Source of the DNA: Marilutibacter chinensis
Lineage (GTDB): Bacteria > Pseudomonadota > Gammaproteobacteria > Xanthomonadales > Xanthomonadaceae
NCBI RefSeq assembly: GCF_021725675.1
Contig: NZ_JAKJPO010000007.1
Span: forward strand, 186,001 to 250,000
Length of the DNA stretch: 64,000 bases
Direction of reading: 5' to 3'
Shown here: positions 43,436 through 51,794 of the stretch, piece after piece
Layout: each line of letters starts with the position of its first letter
How positions within the stretch are numbered: the first letter of the stretch is position 1
The notes under the pieces: generated by a model
Told to the model about the DNA's origin: nothing
Databases searched by the model: none
What the model saw: only the letters and a program-made list of their open reading frames with translations
Position numbers and translations under genes: made by a program

Positions 43436-43888
43436 CTATCCGGCCTTCTCGACCTGCAGGGTCATTCCGTCCGCCGCAACCACGCGCACCGGCGTACCTG
43501 CGTCGAGATCGGGGCCGCTGACATCCCAGTACGCGTCGGCGATCTGGACCCGGCCGCGGCCGCCGACGATCGCGCGCTCCAGCGGCACCACCCGGCCGAC
43601 CAGCGCCTCCGCGCGGCGGTTCAGTGACGGCCGGTCGCTCTGGCGCTCACGGCCGCGGAACCAGGTGCGGTAGATCTGGATCGAGACGAAACTGAGCACG
43701 ACGAAGGCGGTCACCTGCAGCAGCAGCGACATGCCCGGGAACGCCCAGACCATCACGAACACGGCAGTCGCGGCGAGGCCGAGCCAGAGCATGAACGCGC
43801 CCGGCGCGAGCGCCTCGGCCGCGAACAGCAGCAACGCCGCCGCTGCCCAGATCACCATCGGCCAGTTCCAGTGCATGCCCGACAACAT
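43436..43888 (-). CDS. NfeD family membrane protein
   Basis: 150 residues: three or four membrane helices in the first 75 residues and a soluble OB-fold-like domain after about 85 (LVGRVVPLERAIVGGRGRVQIADAYWDVSGPDLDAGTPVRVV). This is the short NfeD form without the ClpP-like protease part. NfeD proteins pair with SPFH/stomatin proteins, and here the partner gene ends 3 bp upstream. A GGAGG site 7 nt before ATG 43888 overlaps the end of the SPFH gene. Confidence 0.92.
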   Translation of the reverse strand: MLSGMHWNWPMVIWAAAALLLFAAEALAPGAFMLWLGLAATAVFVMVWAFPGMSLLLQVTAFVVLSFVSIQIYRTWFRGRERQSDRPSLNRRAEALVGRVVPLERAIVGGRGRVQIADAYWDVSGPDLDAGTPVRVVAADGMTLQVEKAG

Positions 43889-43891
43889 GGC

Positions 43892-44851
43892 TCAGCCTCC
43901 GACTCGCGGCGGCATCGGCGGCCGCGCCTGTTCCGCCTTGCCCGCCAGCGCCTCCTTCGCCAGTTCGGCGATGCCGCCGAGCGAGCCGATCATGCCGGCC
44001 GACTCCATCGGCATCAGGATGAACTTCTGGTTCGGCGCCTGCGCCAGCGCCTTGAACGCCTCGACGTACTTCTGCGCGACGAAGTAGTTGATCGCCTGCA
44101 CGTTGCCGCTGGCGATCGCGTCGGAAACCATCTGTGTCGCCTTGGCCTCGGCTTCGGCCAGGCGTTCGCGGGCCTCGGCCTCGCGGAACTTGGCCTCCTT
44201 CTCGCCCTCGGCCTCGAGGATCGCCGACTGCTTCTCGCCCTCGGCACGCAGGATCTGTGCCTGGCGCAGGCCCTCGGCCTCGAGGATGTTCGCGCGCTTC
44301 TCGCGCTCGGCCTTCATCTGGCGGGCCATCGAGTCGACAAGGTCGCGTGGCGGCTGGATGTCGCGGATCTCGATGCGGGTGACCTTGACGCCCCACGGGT
44401 TGGTGGCCTGGTCGACGACGGTCAGCAGCTGGGCATTGATCGTCTCGCGCTGGCTCAGCGACGCGTCCAGGTCCATCGAGCCGATCACGGTGCGGATGTT
44501 GGTCTGCACCAGCGCGATCATCGCGACCTCGAGGTTGGCGACCTCGTAGGCGGCCTTGGCGGCGTCGAGCACCTGGAAGAACACCACGCCGTCGACCTTG
44601 ACCACCGCGTTGTCCTTGGTGATCACGTCCTGCGACGGCACGTCGAGCACCTGCTCCATCATGTTGACCTTGCGGCCGACGCCGTAGACGACCGGGATCA
44701 GGAAATGCAGCCCCGGGGTCATCGTGTGGGTGTACTTGCCGAAGCGCTCGACCGTCCACTCCCAGCCCTGCGGCACCATCCGCACGGTCTTGAACAGGAC
44801 GACGACCCCGGCGAACAGCAGCACCAGCGAAACCAGCGAACCAAGCTCCAT
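43892..44851 (-). CDS. SPFH/stomatin-like membrane protein (QmcA type)
   Basis: 319 residues: one N-terminal membrane helix (about 5-22), an SPFH/band-7 domain (TVRMVPQGWEWTVERFGKYTHTM and DAVVKVDGVVFFQVLDAAKAAYEV-like region), and a long Ala/Glu-rich coiled coil (EAEGLRQAQILRAEGEKQSAILEAEGEKEAK) before the conserved FILMP segment. These proteins form large ring assemblies at the membrane and are thought to organise membrane domains or proteases. The start at 44851 has an AGGAGGGGG site; the frame is open upstream but not homologous. Operon with nfeD. Confidence 0.93.
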   Translation of the reverse strand: MELGSLVSLVLLFAGVVVLFKTVRMVPQGWEWTVERFGKYTHTMTPGLHFLIPVVYGVGRKVNMMEQVLDVPSQDVITKDNAVVKVDGVVFFQVLDAAKAAYEVANLEVAMIALVQTNIRTVIGSMDLDASLSQRETINAQLLTVVDQATNPWGVKVTRIEIRDIQPPRDLVDSMARQMKAEREKRANILEAEGLRQAQILRAEGEKQSAILEAEGEKEAKFREAEARERLAEAEAKATQMVSDAIASGNVQAINYFVAQKYVEAFKALAQAPNQKFILMPMESAGMIGSLGGIAELAKEALAGKAEQARPPMPPRVGG

Positions 44852-45042
44852 ATCCCCCTCCTCGTGGACGAACGGCCCGAGTATAGAGACAGGAAAGGCG
44901 CCATAGACGCCTGCATCCGCGACTGCGACGGGGCGCAGGCGGGCGCGGCCGGAGTGCGGCCACCCGTTGACGTCACCATCGGACGGCATCTGGCGAGGGC
45001 TGCGGATTCTTTGCCTATCCCGCTGTTTTTCCGTGCCAATTT

Positions 45043-45072
45043 ATTGAGAATGATTATCATATTTAATATATT
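45043..45072 (+). promoter_or_regulatory. Fur box and promoter of the FecA-like receptor
   Basis: ATTGAGAATGATTATCATA (45043-45061) closely fits the 19-bp Fur consensus. It covers TTGAGA (45044-45049), which is followed after 17 bp by TATATT (45067-45072), so Fur would block the polymerase directly when iron is plentiful. Confidence 0.9.
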
Positions 45073-45113
45073 GGGAGGATTGGCGCGCCGCGCCGTCCAC
45101 CAAGAACCAAACC

Positions 45114-47351
45114 GTGAAGACGCTCCACCCCAACCGCTCCCTGCTGGCCTTCGCCATCGCCACCGCCTGTGGGCTGGCGCATGCCGAAACCCCGACGGTC
45201 ACCGCCAGTGACCAGGCCGTCACCCTCGACCATCTGACCGTGGTCGGCAGCGCGCAGAAGGCCGCCGAGAGCGCCGGCTCCGCCGCCTACCTCGACACCC
45301 TGACCCTGCAGAAGCACGACTACCGCGACATCCAGCGCACCGTGCGCCAGGTCACCGGCGTCTACGCGGTGGACGAGGAAGGCTATGGACTGCGGCCGAA
45401 CATCGGCATCCGCGGCTCGGGTACCGACCGCAACAGCCGCATCACGGTGATGGAGGACGGCGTGCCGATCGCGCCGGCGGTCTATGCCGCACCGGCCGCG
45501 TACTACTTCCCGACCGCCGCACGGATGAGTGCCGTCGAGGTCCGCAAGGGCTCGGCGACGATCCGCAGCGGCCCGCGCACCACCGGCGGCACGATCAACC
45601 TGATCTCCACCCCGATCCCGCAGCGGACCTCGGGCCTGGTCGACTTCGCCTGGGGCACCGACCAGACCCTGCAGGCGCACGCCTGGGCCGGCGGCAGCGG
45701 CGACAACGTCGGCTGGCTGCTTGAAACCGCACAGCAGGCGACCGACGGCTTCAAGCGCCTCGACGGCAACGGCAGCGCGTCCAGCAGGGGCACCGGCTAC
45801 ACGCTGGAGGACTACCTCGGCAAGTTCCGCATCCACACCGGCGCCGACGCACGTTTCTACCAGTCGCTGGAGGTCAAGCTCGGCAAGACCGAACAGGACG
45901 GCGACGAGACCTATCTCGGCCTGACCGATGCCGACTTCCGCGCGCGTCCGGACCGCCGCTACGCCGGCTCGCAGCAGGACAACATCGCCACCGATCACGA
46001 GCAGGTCGAGCTGCGCCATTACATCGCCTTCTCCGACACCGTCGACCTGACCACGGTCGTCTACGAGAACGAGTTCTCGCGCAACTGGTACAAGCTCAAC
46101 GACGTGCGCAACAGCGACGATACCGGCTGGATCGGGATCGGCTCGATCCTGGCCGATCCGGCCACCCATGCCGACCAGTACGCCTGGCTGACCGGCGACG
46201 ACAGCACCGTCGGGGCCCTGCGCGTGCGCAACAACAACCGCAGCTACTACAGCAAGGGCGTGCAGAGCGTGCTGGGCTGGAGCCTCGGCACGGACGGCGT
46301 GCGGCATGGGTTCGAGTTCGGCGTGCGCTACCACGAGGACCAGGAGAGCCGCTTCCAGGACGACGACCGCTACACGATGCTCGACGGCACGATGGTGCTG
46401 GCCTCGGACGGCGCCCCGGGCACCCAGGACAACCGCACCGGCGACGCCAAGGCGATCGCCGCCTACGTGCAGGACGAGATCCGTTTCGGCGACTGGATCG
46501 TCACTCCGGGCCTGCGCTATGAATCGATCGACCTGACCCGCACCGACTACGCCAGGCAGGCCGACGGTCGTGCACTCGGCCCGACCCGGGTACGCAAGTC
46601 GTCGGTGTCCGAGTGGATGCCGGGCCTCGGCGTGACCTGGCTGGCCGGCGAGGACTTCAACCTGTTCGCCAGCGCGCACAAGGGCTTCAACCCTCCCGGC
46701 CCGGGTTCGGAGTCCGACCCCGAGGAAAGCCTCAACGTCGAGGCCGGCCTGCGCTGGAGCCGCGACAGCCTGCAGACCGAGCTGGTCGGATTCTGGAACG
46801 ACTACGACAACCTCGTCGCCACCTGCACCGCCTCGTCGGGCGGCGGTTGCGTGATCGGCGACCAGTTCGACGGCGGCGAAGCGCGCGTCCTCGGCATCGA
46901 GGCCAGCCTGGCCTACGACTTCGGCCAGGCCAACGGCTGGACCGTCGGCATGCCGGTTCGGCTGGGCTACACCTGGACCGACGCCGAGTTCCGCAACAGC
47001 TTCGAGAGCGACTTCGAGGAATGGGGCGTGGTCGAGGCCGGCGACCTGCTGCCCTACCTGCCCGAGCAGGCGCTCAACGTCCAGGTCGGCCTCGAGGGCG
47101 AGCGCTGGCGGGTCAACCTGGCCGGCAACTACATCGACGACATGAGCACCAACGCTGCCGACACCGCGCCGCGCACCGGTTCGGCGTTCGTGGTCGACCT
47201 GGCCGCCGGTTACCGGCTGACCGGGCAGATCGAGTTGTTCGCCCGGGTGGAAAACCTGACCGACGAGGTCTGGATCGCATCGCGCCGCCCGGCCGGCGCA
47301 CGCCCGGGCATGCCGCGGCAGGCCTATGTCGGGGTGCGGGTGAACTTCTGA
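45114..47351 (+). CDS. Fur-regulated TonB-dependent receptor (FecA-like)
   Basis: 745 residues from a GTG at 45114. Signal peptide 1-24 (ending GLAHA), TonB-box/plug region (LDHLTVVGSA; YGLRPNIGIRGSGTDRNSRITVMEDGVPIAPAVYAAPAAYYFP), which closely follows the FecA/ferric-citrate-type plug, then a barrel ending VGVRVNF with terminal Phe. Predicted uptake of a ferric chelate through the outer membrane. No fecIR-type sigma/anti-sigma pair is adjacent; the ECF sigma gene downstream has a different partner. The ribosome site is weak (GGGAGG is 35 nt away). Strong Fur box upstream; terminator downstream. Confidence 0.93.
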   Translation: MKTLHPNRSLLAFAIATACGLAHAETPTVTASDQAVTLDHLTVVGSAQKAAESAGSAAYLDTLTLQKHDYRDIQRTVRQVTGVYAVDEEGYGLRPNIGIRGSGTDRNSRITVMEDGVPIAPAVYAAPAAYYFPTAARMSAVEVRKGSATIRSGPRTTGGTINLISTPIPQRTSGLVDFAWGTDQTLQAHAWAGGSGDNVGWLLETAQQATDGFKRLDGNGSASSRGTGYTLEDYLGKFRIHTGADARFYQSLEVKLGKTEQDGDETYLGLTDADFRARPDRRYAGSQQDNIATDHEQVELRHYIAFSDTVDLTTVVYENEFSRNWYKLNDVRNSDDTGWIGIGSILADPATHADQYAWLTGDDSTVGALRVRNNNRSYYSKGVQSVLGWSLGTDGVRHGFEFGVRYHEDQESRFQDDDRYTMLDGTMVLASDGAPGTQDNRTGDAKAIAAYVQDEIRFGDWIVTPGLRYESIDLTRTDYARQADGRALGPTRVRKSSVSEWMPGLGVTWLAGEDFNLFASAHKGFNPPGPGSESDPEESLNVEAGLRWSRDSLQTELVGFWNDYDNLVATCTASSGGGCVIGDQFDGGEARVLGIEASLAYDFGQANGWTVGMPVRLGYTWTDAEFRNSFESDFEEWGVVEAGDLLPYLPEQALNVQVGLEGERWRVNLAGNYIDDMSTNAADTAPRTGSAFVVDLAAGYRLTGQIELFARVENLTDEVWIASRRPAGARPGMPRQAYVGVRVNF

Positions 47352-47379
47352 GGCATCCGTTCGGAACGGATCGAGACGC

Positions 47380-47405
47380 GAAGGCCGGGAGCGATCCCGG
47401 CCTTC
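47380..47405 (+). terminator. Intrinsic terminator after the FecA-like receptor
   Basis: GAAGGCCGGGA (47380-47390), GCGA loop, TCCCGGCCTTC (47395-47405), an 11-bp perfect stem with a T-containing tail. Confidence 0.8.
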
Positions 47406-47662
47406 TTCGTTGCCGCACGACGATGGCACCCTCGCGGCCTGCGTTGCGACTTCCAGGCCCGGGCCCTGCTTCCGCCACACGCTCATGCCTGCGGCGCGAG
47501 TTCCCGTTCCGGGGGCGACGGCGTTGCCGCCCGATAGCCGTGCCGTTCGAGATCGGCCGCGCATTCCCGGCCTCCGCTCGGAATTCCAGGCCGCCGCCGC
47601 CCGTCCGAAGACGGACGGAAGACTGCGACGGTTTCGCCGCCGGGTGCATCCTATCGACCTGA
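47406..47662 (+). other. Intergenic region before the ECF sigma operon
   Basis: About 257 bp without a gene. It must contain the promoter of the sigma operon, but I could not identify a clear sigma-70 or ECF-type promoter. Confidence 0.4.
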
Positions 47663-48268
47663 ATGCAGCCCGCATCCTCCTTCGCGATCGATGTCCCCGA
47701 TGCCCTGCTGGCGCGTGCGCGGGCCGGCGAGCGCGGCGCGTTCGAGCAGCTCTACCGATGGTTCGAGCGGCCGGTGTTCACCCTGGCGCTGCGGATCTGC
47801 GGCGACCGCGAGGAGGCGGCCGAAGTGCTGCAGGAGACGATGTTGAAGGTGCTGGGACGAATCACCGAGTTCCGCGGCGAGAACGGCAGTCCGTTCTGGG
47901 GGTGGTTGCGCCAGGTCGCGATCAACGAAGCACTGATGCGGCTGCGCCACCAGCGCCGTTTCGCCCACGACGTCGCGCTGGAGGACGACGGCTGGCTGCA
48001 GGACGAAGGTCCGCTGCCGCCGGCCGCCGCCGATGCAGCGCAACTGCAGCGTGCGCTGGCCGCGCTGCCTGCACTGACCCGTGGCGTGCTGTGGCTGTAC
48101 CACGCCGAGGGCTACACCCACGAGGAGATCGCGGCCCTGATGCAGCGCACCGCGAGCTTCTCGAAATCGCAGGTCGCACGCGGCAGCCGGCGCCTGCGGC
48201 AACTGCTCGAAACCGGCCCGGAGACGGATGCCGGGCGCGAACCGATTCCGGAGACCCGCCATGCCTGA
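47663..48268 (+). CDS. ECF-type RNA polymerase sigma factor
   Basis: 201 residues. Sigma-70 region 2 (about 25-90; RICGDREEAAEVLQETMLKVL and WLRQVAINEALMRLRHQRR) and region 4 (about 125-185; LPALTRGVLWLYHAEGYTHEEIAALM with helix-turn-helix) and no region 1 or 3, as in ECF factors of the RpoE-like kind. The reading frame overlaps the next gene by 8 nt, an arrangement typical of a sigma/anti-sigma pair. No extracytoplasmic signal is directly visible; the downstream genes suggest envelope stress. Confidence 0.92.
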   Translation: MQPASSFAIDVPDALLARARAGERGAFEQLYRWFERPVFTLALRICGDREEAAEVLQETMLKVLGRITEFRGENGSPFWGWLRQVAINEALMRLRHQRRFAHDVALEDDGWLQDEGPLPPAAADAAQLQRALAALPALTRGVLWLYHAEGYTHEEIAALMQRTASFSKSQVARGSRRLRQLLETGPETDAGREPIPETRHA

Positions 48269-49343
48269 CATGGGCTTGCCCCACGACCGCCACGATGACT
48301 CCCGCGACGGCGCGCCACGGCCGCTCCCGCGCGACTGGCGTGAAGCGCTGTCGGCACTGCCGCTCGATACCCCCGACAGTGACGGCTGGGCGCGACTGGC
48401 CGCCTGTCTGCCGGTCGCAGGTGCCAGCGCCCCCTCCGATGACCTGCGCACCCGTCAGCTGCCCGGAGCCGCGGCTCCTGCCCATGACGGGCGCACCGCG
48501 CCGGGGCGGAGTCGCCGCCTGCGCGCATGGCTGTCGCTGGCCGCGGTGCTCGCAGCCGTCGCGGCGATTCCACTGCAGCAGCGCCTGATGTCCGGGGCGG
48601 CCGACGACCCGCCGCCGACGCCCGTCCCGTCCATGACTTCGGCGGATCCGACGACGGAGCAGCCGACGTCCGCCACCGCTCCCGCCGCCCCATCACCCGC
48701 GACCCGCACGCCGTCGACGGTCGCCATCGGAGATGTCCCTGCAGGTGGTGACAGCCCGATCGCCACCGTTGTACGGCCCGGGCAGGGCGACGGACGCGGC
48801 AGCCGGCGCGCAGCCGACACGACGACGACCGCGCGCGACACGGCGTCGCGACCGGCTCCACGGCACGAGGTCCGGGTCGCCGATATCTCCACGCCCCGGC
48901 ACGGGAACGGCACCGCCAACCCTGGCGAAGCCTCCCCGGCCGGCGCCGGCATCCCCGCTTCCGGGCAGGTCGATGCAAGCCCGGCGGGCACCGCGATATC
49001 GAGGCGCGAACCGACCGATCCAACCGATGCCGTCGCCGGGCCGGACCACGACGAGCTCGAGCGCCTGTACGCGGAGTCGGCGCGGCTGGAGGCGCTGGTC
49101 GCGATCGCGCGCGACGACAACGTCGCGAGCGCGCCGGCGATGCTGCTGACCGCTTCGCTCGACGACCGGATCGGCCGCATCGATGGCGCGCTGTCGCAGC
49201 CGGAACTCGATCGCCAGCAGCGGCTGCAACTGTGGCGGTCCCGCGTCGAGACGCTGCACGAGCTCGCTGGCGTCGAGACCACGCAGCGCTGGCTGTCGGC
49301 GCGCGGCGAGAGCTGGGATGCCGCGCTGGTGCAGGTCGATTGA
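48261..49343 (+). CDS. Membrane protein, probable anti-sigma factor
   Basis: 360 residues. A cytoplasmic N-terminus of about 85 residues, one membrane helix (about 88-108, LSLAAVLAAVAAIPL preceded by RSRRLRA), then a long low-complexity Pro/Thr/Ala/Ser linker and a C-terminal helical domain (HDELERLYAESARLEALVAIARDD to the end, coiled-coil-like). The topology and the 8-nt overlap with the sigma gene point to a membrane anti-sigma factor, but the N-terminus has no ZAS zinc motif and I see no clear sequence match, so this rests on context. It is followed by a periplasmic PDZ protein. Confidence 0.7.
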   Translation: MPDMGLPHDRHDDSRDGAPRPLPRDWREALSALPLDTPDSDGWARLAACLPVAGASAPSDDLRTRQLPGAAAPAHDGRTAPGRSRRLRAWLSLAAVLAAVAAIPLQQRLMSGAADDPPPTPVPSMTSADPTTEQPTSATAPAAPSPATRTPSTVAIGDVPAGGDSPIATVVRPGQGDGRGSRRAADTTTTARDTASRPAPRHEVRVADISTPRHGNGTANPGEASPAGAGIPASGQVDASPAGTAISRREPTDPTDAVAGPDHDELERLYAESARLEALVAIARDDNVASAPAMLLTASLDDRIGRIDGALSQPELDRQQRLQLWRSRVETLHELAGVETTQRWLSARGESWDAALVQVD

Positions 49344-49422
49344 TGCCGCAACGATGCGGTCGTACCCACTGTGACCGACACGCCGCCCCCCTTCACGTAT
49401 TCCGACGATGACCGAGGCACCC

Positions 49423-50652
49423 ATGAAAACGACGTCCTTCCATGCTCTCGCGCTGGCCTGCGCCACCGTGCTGGCGGTCGGCATCGGCCCGACCCTGGCC
49501 GCCGATCCGGATACGGACAGGCACCGCGAACTCGAAACCGCCCGCGCCGAACTCGACCGTGCGGCGCGCCGGGTCGCCGAGCTTTCGCGCGAGTTGGGCC
49601 AGTCCTACGGCGATCCGCTTGTCATCGAGCACCGCATCGCGAGCAAGCCGGTGCTCGGGGTGGTGCTGGCGGCGGACGACCAGCGCGGCACGCGCATCGC
49701 CGCGGTCACCCCCGGCAGCGCCGCGGCCAAGGCCGGACTGCGCGGCAGCGACCGTCTGCTCAGCGTCGACGGCGTCGCGATCGCGGGCACGGACGGCAAC
49801 CGTCGTCTGTCGGGTGCGCGCGAGCTGCTGTCAGGGCTTTCGACCGATACCCCGGTGCTCATCGGCTACGAGCGCGACGGCAAGCGCACCAGCGTGAAGG
49901 TGACCCCGCAGATGGACGAACGGGTGCTGGCGTTCCGCGGGTTCGACGATGGCGAGCTGCTGGCCCGCGGCGGCGTACGCATGCGACAGAGCGACGACGG
50001 CCTGCTGATGATCGAGGCCGACAGACTCGAACTCGGGACCCCCGAAGTCGGGCGCCGCGCGCTGCGCAACAGCGGCACCATGATCGAACTGGACGACGCC
50101 GACTTCGATTTCGAGCGGGTCGAGGAACTGGCGATCGCTCCGTTGGTCCGGACCCAGGTCGTCCGGCTCGGCCGCGAGGCCTGCCGGGACGGCGGCTGCG
50201 TCGCACCCGCGCTGGTCGAGGCATTCCGCTGGAACGGCCTGAACCTGGCCTCGGTGGACAGGGAACTCGGCCGCTACTTCGGCACCGATGCCGGCGTGCT
50301 GGTGCTGAGCACCGGTCCCGAGCTGGCCGGCCTGGAGGCGGGCGACGTGATCCGCAAGGTCGACGGCAAGGCGGTGACCACCCCGCGCGAGGCGATGGAC
50401 GCGCTGCGCGAAAAGGATTCCGGCGCGAAGGTCGCGGTCGAGTACCTGCGCGACCGCCGGGCCGCGACCACCCAGGTCACCGTGCCCGAGCCACGGGTGC
50501 TGAATCTGCCACCGCCGCCCGCTCCACCTGCGCCACCTCGGCCGCCCGCACCGCCGAAGCCGGCAACGGCACCGCCACCACCCGCCGTGCCGGCAGCGCC
50601 CGACGCACCTGCGCCGCCGCCCCCACCCGCGCCACCGCTCGCCTTCGTCTGA
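49423..50652 (+). CDS. Periplasmic PDZ-domain protein with proline-rich tail
   Basis: 409 residues. Signal peptide (1-27), a short coiled-coil segment, a first PDZ domain (about 65-155; LGVVLAADDQRGTRIAAVTPGSAAAKAGLRGSDRLLSVDG), a middle beta/alpha region, a second PDZ (about 265-350; VLVLSTGPELAGLEAGDVIRKVDGKAVTTPREAMDALRE), and a C-terminal tail of about 55 residues composed of Pro, Ala and a few charged residues. No protease catalytic triad is visible, so it is a binding rather than cleaving protein. ATG 49423 is preferred over 49408 for its signal peptide and ribosome site. It lies 79 bp after the anti-sigma-like gene in an apparent three-gene operon. Confidence 0.85.
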   Translation: MKTTSFHALALACATVLAVGIGPTLAADPDTDRHRELETARAELDRAARRVAELSRELGQSYGDPLVIEHRIASKPVLGVVLAADDQRGTRIAAVTPGSAAAKAGLRGSDRLLSVDGVAIAGTDGNRRLSGARELLSGLSTDTPVLIGYERDGKRTSVKVTPQMDERVLAFRGFDDGELLARGGVRMRQSDDGLLMIEADRLELGTPEVGRRALRNSGTMIELDDADFDFERVEELAIAPLVRTQVVRLGREACRDGGCVAPALVEAFRWNGLNLASVDRELGRYFGTDAGVLVLSTGPELAGLEAGDVIRKVDGKAVTTPREAMDALREKDSGAKVAVEYLRDRRAATTQVTVPEPRVLNLPPPPAPPAPPRPPAPPKPATAPPPPAVPAAPDAPAPPPPPAPPLAFV

Positions 50653-50749
50653 GCCTGCCGCAGGCTGGACCCATCGCTCCGGCGTGTCTCCACGCCGGGG
50701 CTTCTCCATGGCCGGACCGGCGCATCGCCGGCAACGGATGCGCCCGCGT

Positions 50750-51727
50750 TCAGCGCGACTCCGCGGCCACCGGCGTCGCCGCCGGCTCCACCCACTTCGC
50801 GAACACCGCGTCGATCTCGGCATCGCTGACCGATCCCCCCTCCTCCAGCGTGCCCGCGTGCTCGAACAGCGGAATGATCATCGCCATGCCGTCGATCTGG
50901 GTCTTCAGGTGTGCGCCCGGTGCCCGGGTCAGGTAACCGTCCCAGCGCTCACGCACCTTCGCCCAGAAGTCCCGGGTTGCATCCCAGTACCTGTATGCGG
51001 CGGCAAAATCGATCCCGTCGGCCTTCTGGTAGTCGTTGAAGCCGAACTCGCGGACCAGCTCCGCCTGGCTGCCGTCGGGCTTGCGCAGTACCTTGGTATT
51101 GAACTGCTCGTGGGTCCAGCCGTTCGCCGTCACGGTATGGCGATTGACGACGGACAGCGCGTTGTAGTCGTCGCGCTTGGTGTATTCGCGGCGCGGCAGC
51201 GGCCGCCAGCTCAGGTCGCTGGTCCAGGTCGACACGCCGTCCTTGTGCTCCCAACGGCCGGTGCCGCAGTAGCGCGGCGCGTCGCTGACCTCGTACACGC
51301 ACTGTGTCCATGCGCCCTCGTTGAGCGCGGCCGGAATCGCGTGCACGGTCCAGGTCTGGTCGTCGCTGAACTCGAACCGGTTTGGCGCTTCGTATACCCA
51401 GTCCTGGCGCCAGTGCTTGGTCACGTGCTGGCTCTTGGCGTCGACCAGGATGTGCTGCAGGACGATGTGGCCAGGGCTGTCCTCGACCACGATCACGGCC
51501 TCGTCGGCACCGCTGCGCATCGCCGGCCCGCGTTCGTAGCCGGGCTGCAGGCGCACGGTTTCGTCGAACGCGAAGTCGACGATGTACTCGCCCTGCATCG
51601 CCAGGATCGCGGCGCGGTCGCGGACGACAGTGTCCGCGGAACGGTCGTCGGCCCGGGCCGGACCGGCGAGCAGGACGCAGGCGAGCGGAACGGTTGCGAG
51701 AGCGTGCAAGGTCGGTCGGATGTTCAT
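50750..51727 (-). CDS. DUF6607 secreted protein, heme cluster
   Basis: 325 residues with a signal peptide (1-26, ending AGPARA). It matches DUF6607-type proteins found beside TonB receptors of the heme type; the body is rich in Trp/Tyr/Asp strands (HWRQDWVYEAPNRFEFSDDQTWTV; TGRWEHKDGVSTWTSDLSWRPLPRREYTKRDDYN). Periplasmic or outer-membrane associated; function unknown. It follows the heme receptor gene by 67 bp on the same strand and is probably in the same Fur-controlled transcript, suggesting a role in heme handling (inference). Confidence 0.8.
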   Translation of the reverse strand: MNIRPTLHALATVPLACVLLAGPARADDRSADTVVRDRAAILAMQGEYIVDFAFDETVRLQPGYERGPAMRSGADEAVIVVEDSPGHIVLQHILVDAKSQHVTKHWRQDWVYEAPNRFEFSDDQTWTVHAIPAALNEGAWTQCVYEVSDAPRYCGTGRWEHKDGVSTWTSDLSWRPLPRREYTKRDDYNALSVVNRHTVTANGWTHEQFNTKVLRKPDGSQAELVREFGFNDYQKADGIDFAAAYRYWDATRDFWAKVRERWDGYLTRAPGAHLKTQIDGMAMIIPLFEHAGTLEEGGSVSDAEIDAVFAKWVEPAATPVAAESR

Positions 51728-51794
51728 GGTTGGATTCCTCTGGCTGGCAGTGGCTTGCGGGAGTTCGGGGCGGGCGGCGGGCGGGTGGCCGCGG

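Noticed and set aside
45063-47675. 870-codon minus-strand frame antisense to the FecA-like receptor
   Set aside because: Mirrors the codon bias of the receptor; no ribosome site and no domain.
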